Source: an uncultured Muribaculaceae bacterium (GTDB taxonomy: Bacteria > Bacteroidota > Bacteroidia > Bacteroidales > Muribaculaceae). From it: 6,201 bases of DNA. The first letter of the stretch is position 1, and each line of letters opens with the position of its first letter. Where the stretch lies: assembly GCA_910587355.1 (NCBI GenBank), contig CAJUKF010000076.1:1-6201 (forward strand), in the 5' to 3' direction. Shown here one piece after another: positions 6,199 to 6,201 of this stretch. Under the pieces are notes generated by a model. The model was not told the DNA's origin, ran no database searches, and saw only the letters and a program-made list of their open reading frames with translations. Position numbers and translations under genes: made by a program.

Positions 6199-6201
6199 AC
6201 A

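Overview
This window looks like ordinary chromosomal DNA from a Bacteroidales bacterium, probably a gut commensal of the Muribaculaceae/Bacteroides type. Three things point there. The tryptophanase closely matches my memory of the Bacteroides enzyme, including its N-terminus. The genes lack strong Shine-Dalgarno sites and have A/T-rich leaders. The tnaA promoter is an exact match to the Bacteroidetes sigma-ABfr pattern (TTTG, 20 bp, TAnnTTTG). The family assignment is inference; the promoter match is seen directly.

Layout, left to right. Positions 1-103 hold no gene, only a possible terminator for a + strand gene lying left of the window. Four genes then run on the minus strand. In transcription order, right to left, they are a YidE/AspT-type membrane transporter (2822-4483), ahpC (2148-2714), ahpF (488-2050) and a small DUF3861-like protein (104-406). 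A 206-bp divergent intergenic region (4484-4689) separates the transporter from tnaA (4690-6069, + strand). The right edge (6070-6201) carries a strong hairpin after tnaA and a near-consensus outward-facing promoter.

How the genes work together. AhpC reduces hydrogen peroxide and organic hydroperoxides, and AhpF recharges it with electrons from NADH. The small protein downstream of ahpF may be an accessory to this system and has an N-terminal Cys-X-Cys. TnaA splits tryptophan into indole, pyruvate and ammonia. The transporter belongs to a family whose characterised member, AspT, exchanges aspartate for alanine; its own substrate is unknown.

The protein-coding content is well-known housekeeping and stress biology, and I see no new multi-gene system. 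The parts worth a second look are regulatory. They are a 10-mer placed at exactly the same distance from the ahpC and transporter start codons, a 9-bp inverted repeat beside the ahpC start with a competing alternative pairing, a terminator-like hairpin between ahpC and ahpF, a perfect 15-bp palindrome between the transporter and tnaA, and a GC-rich hairpin in the tnaA leader. I saw no tRNA, rRNA, CRISPR array, insertion sequence or broken gene.
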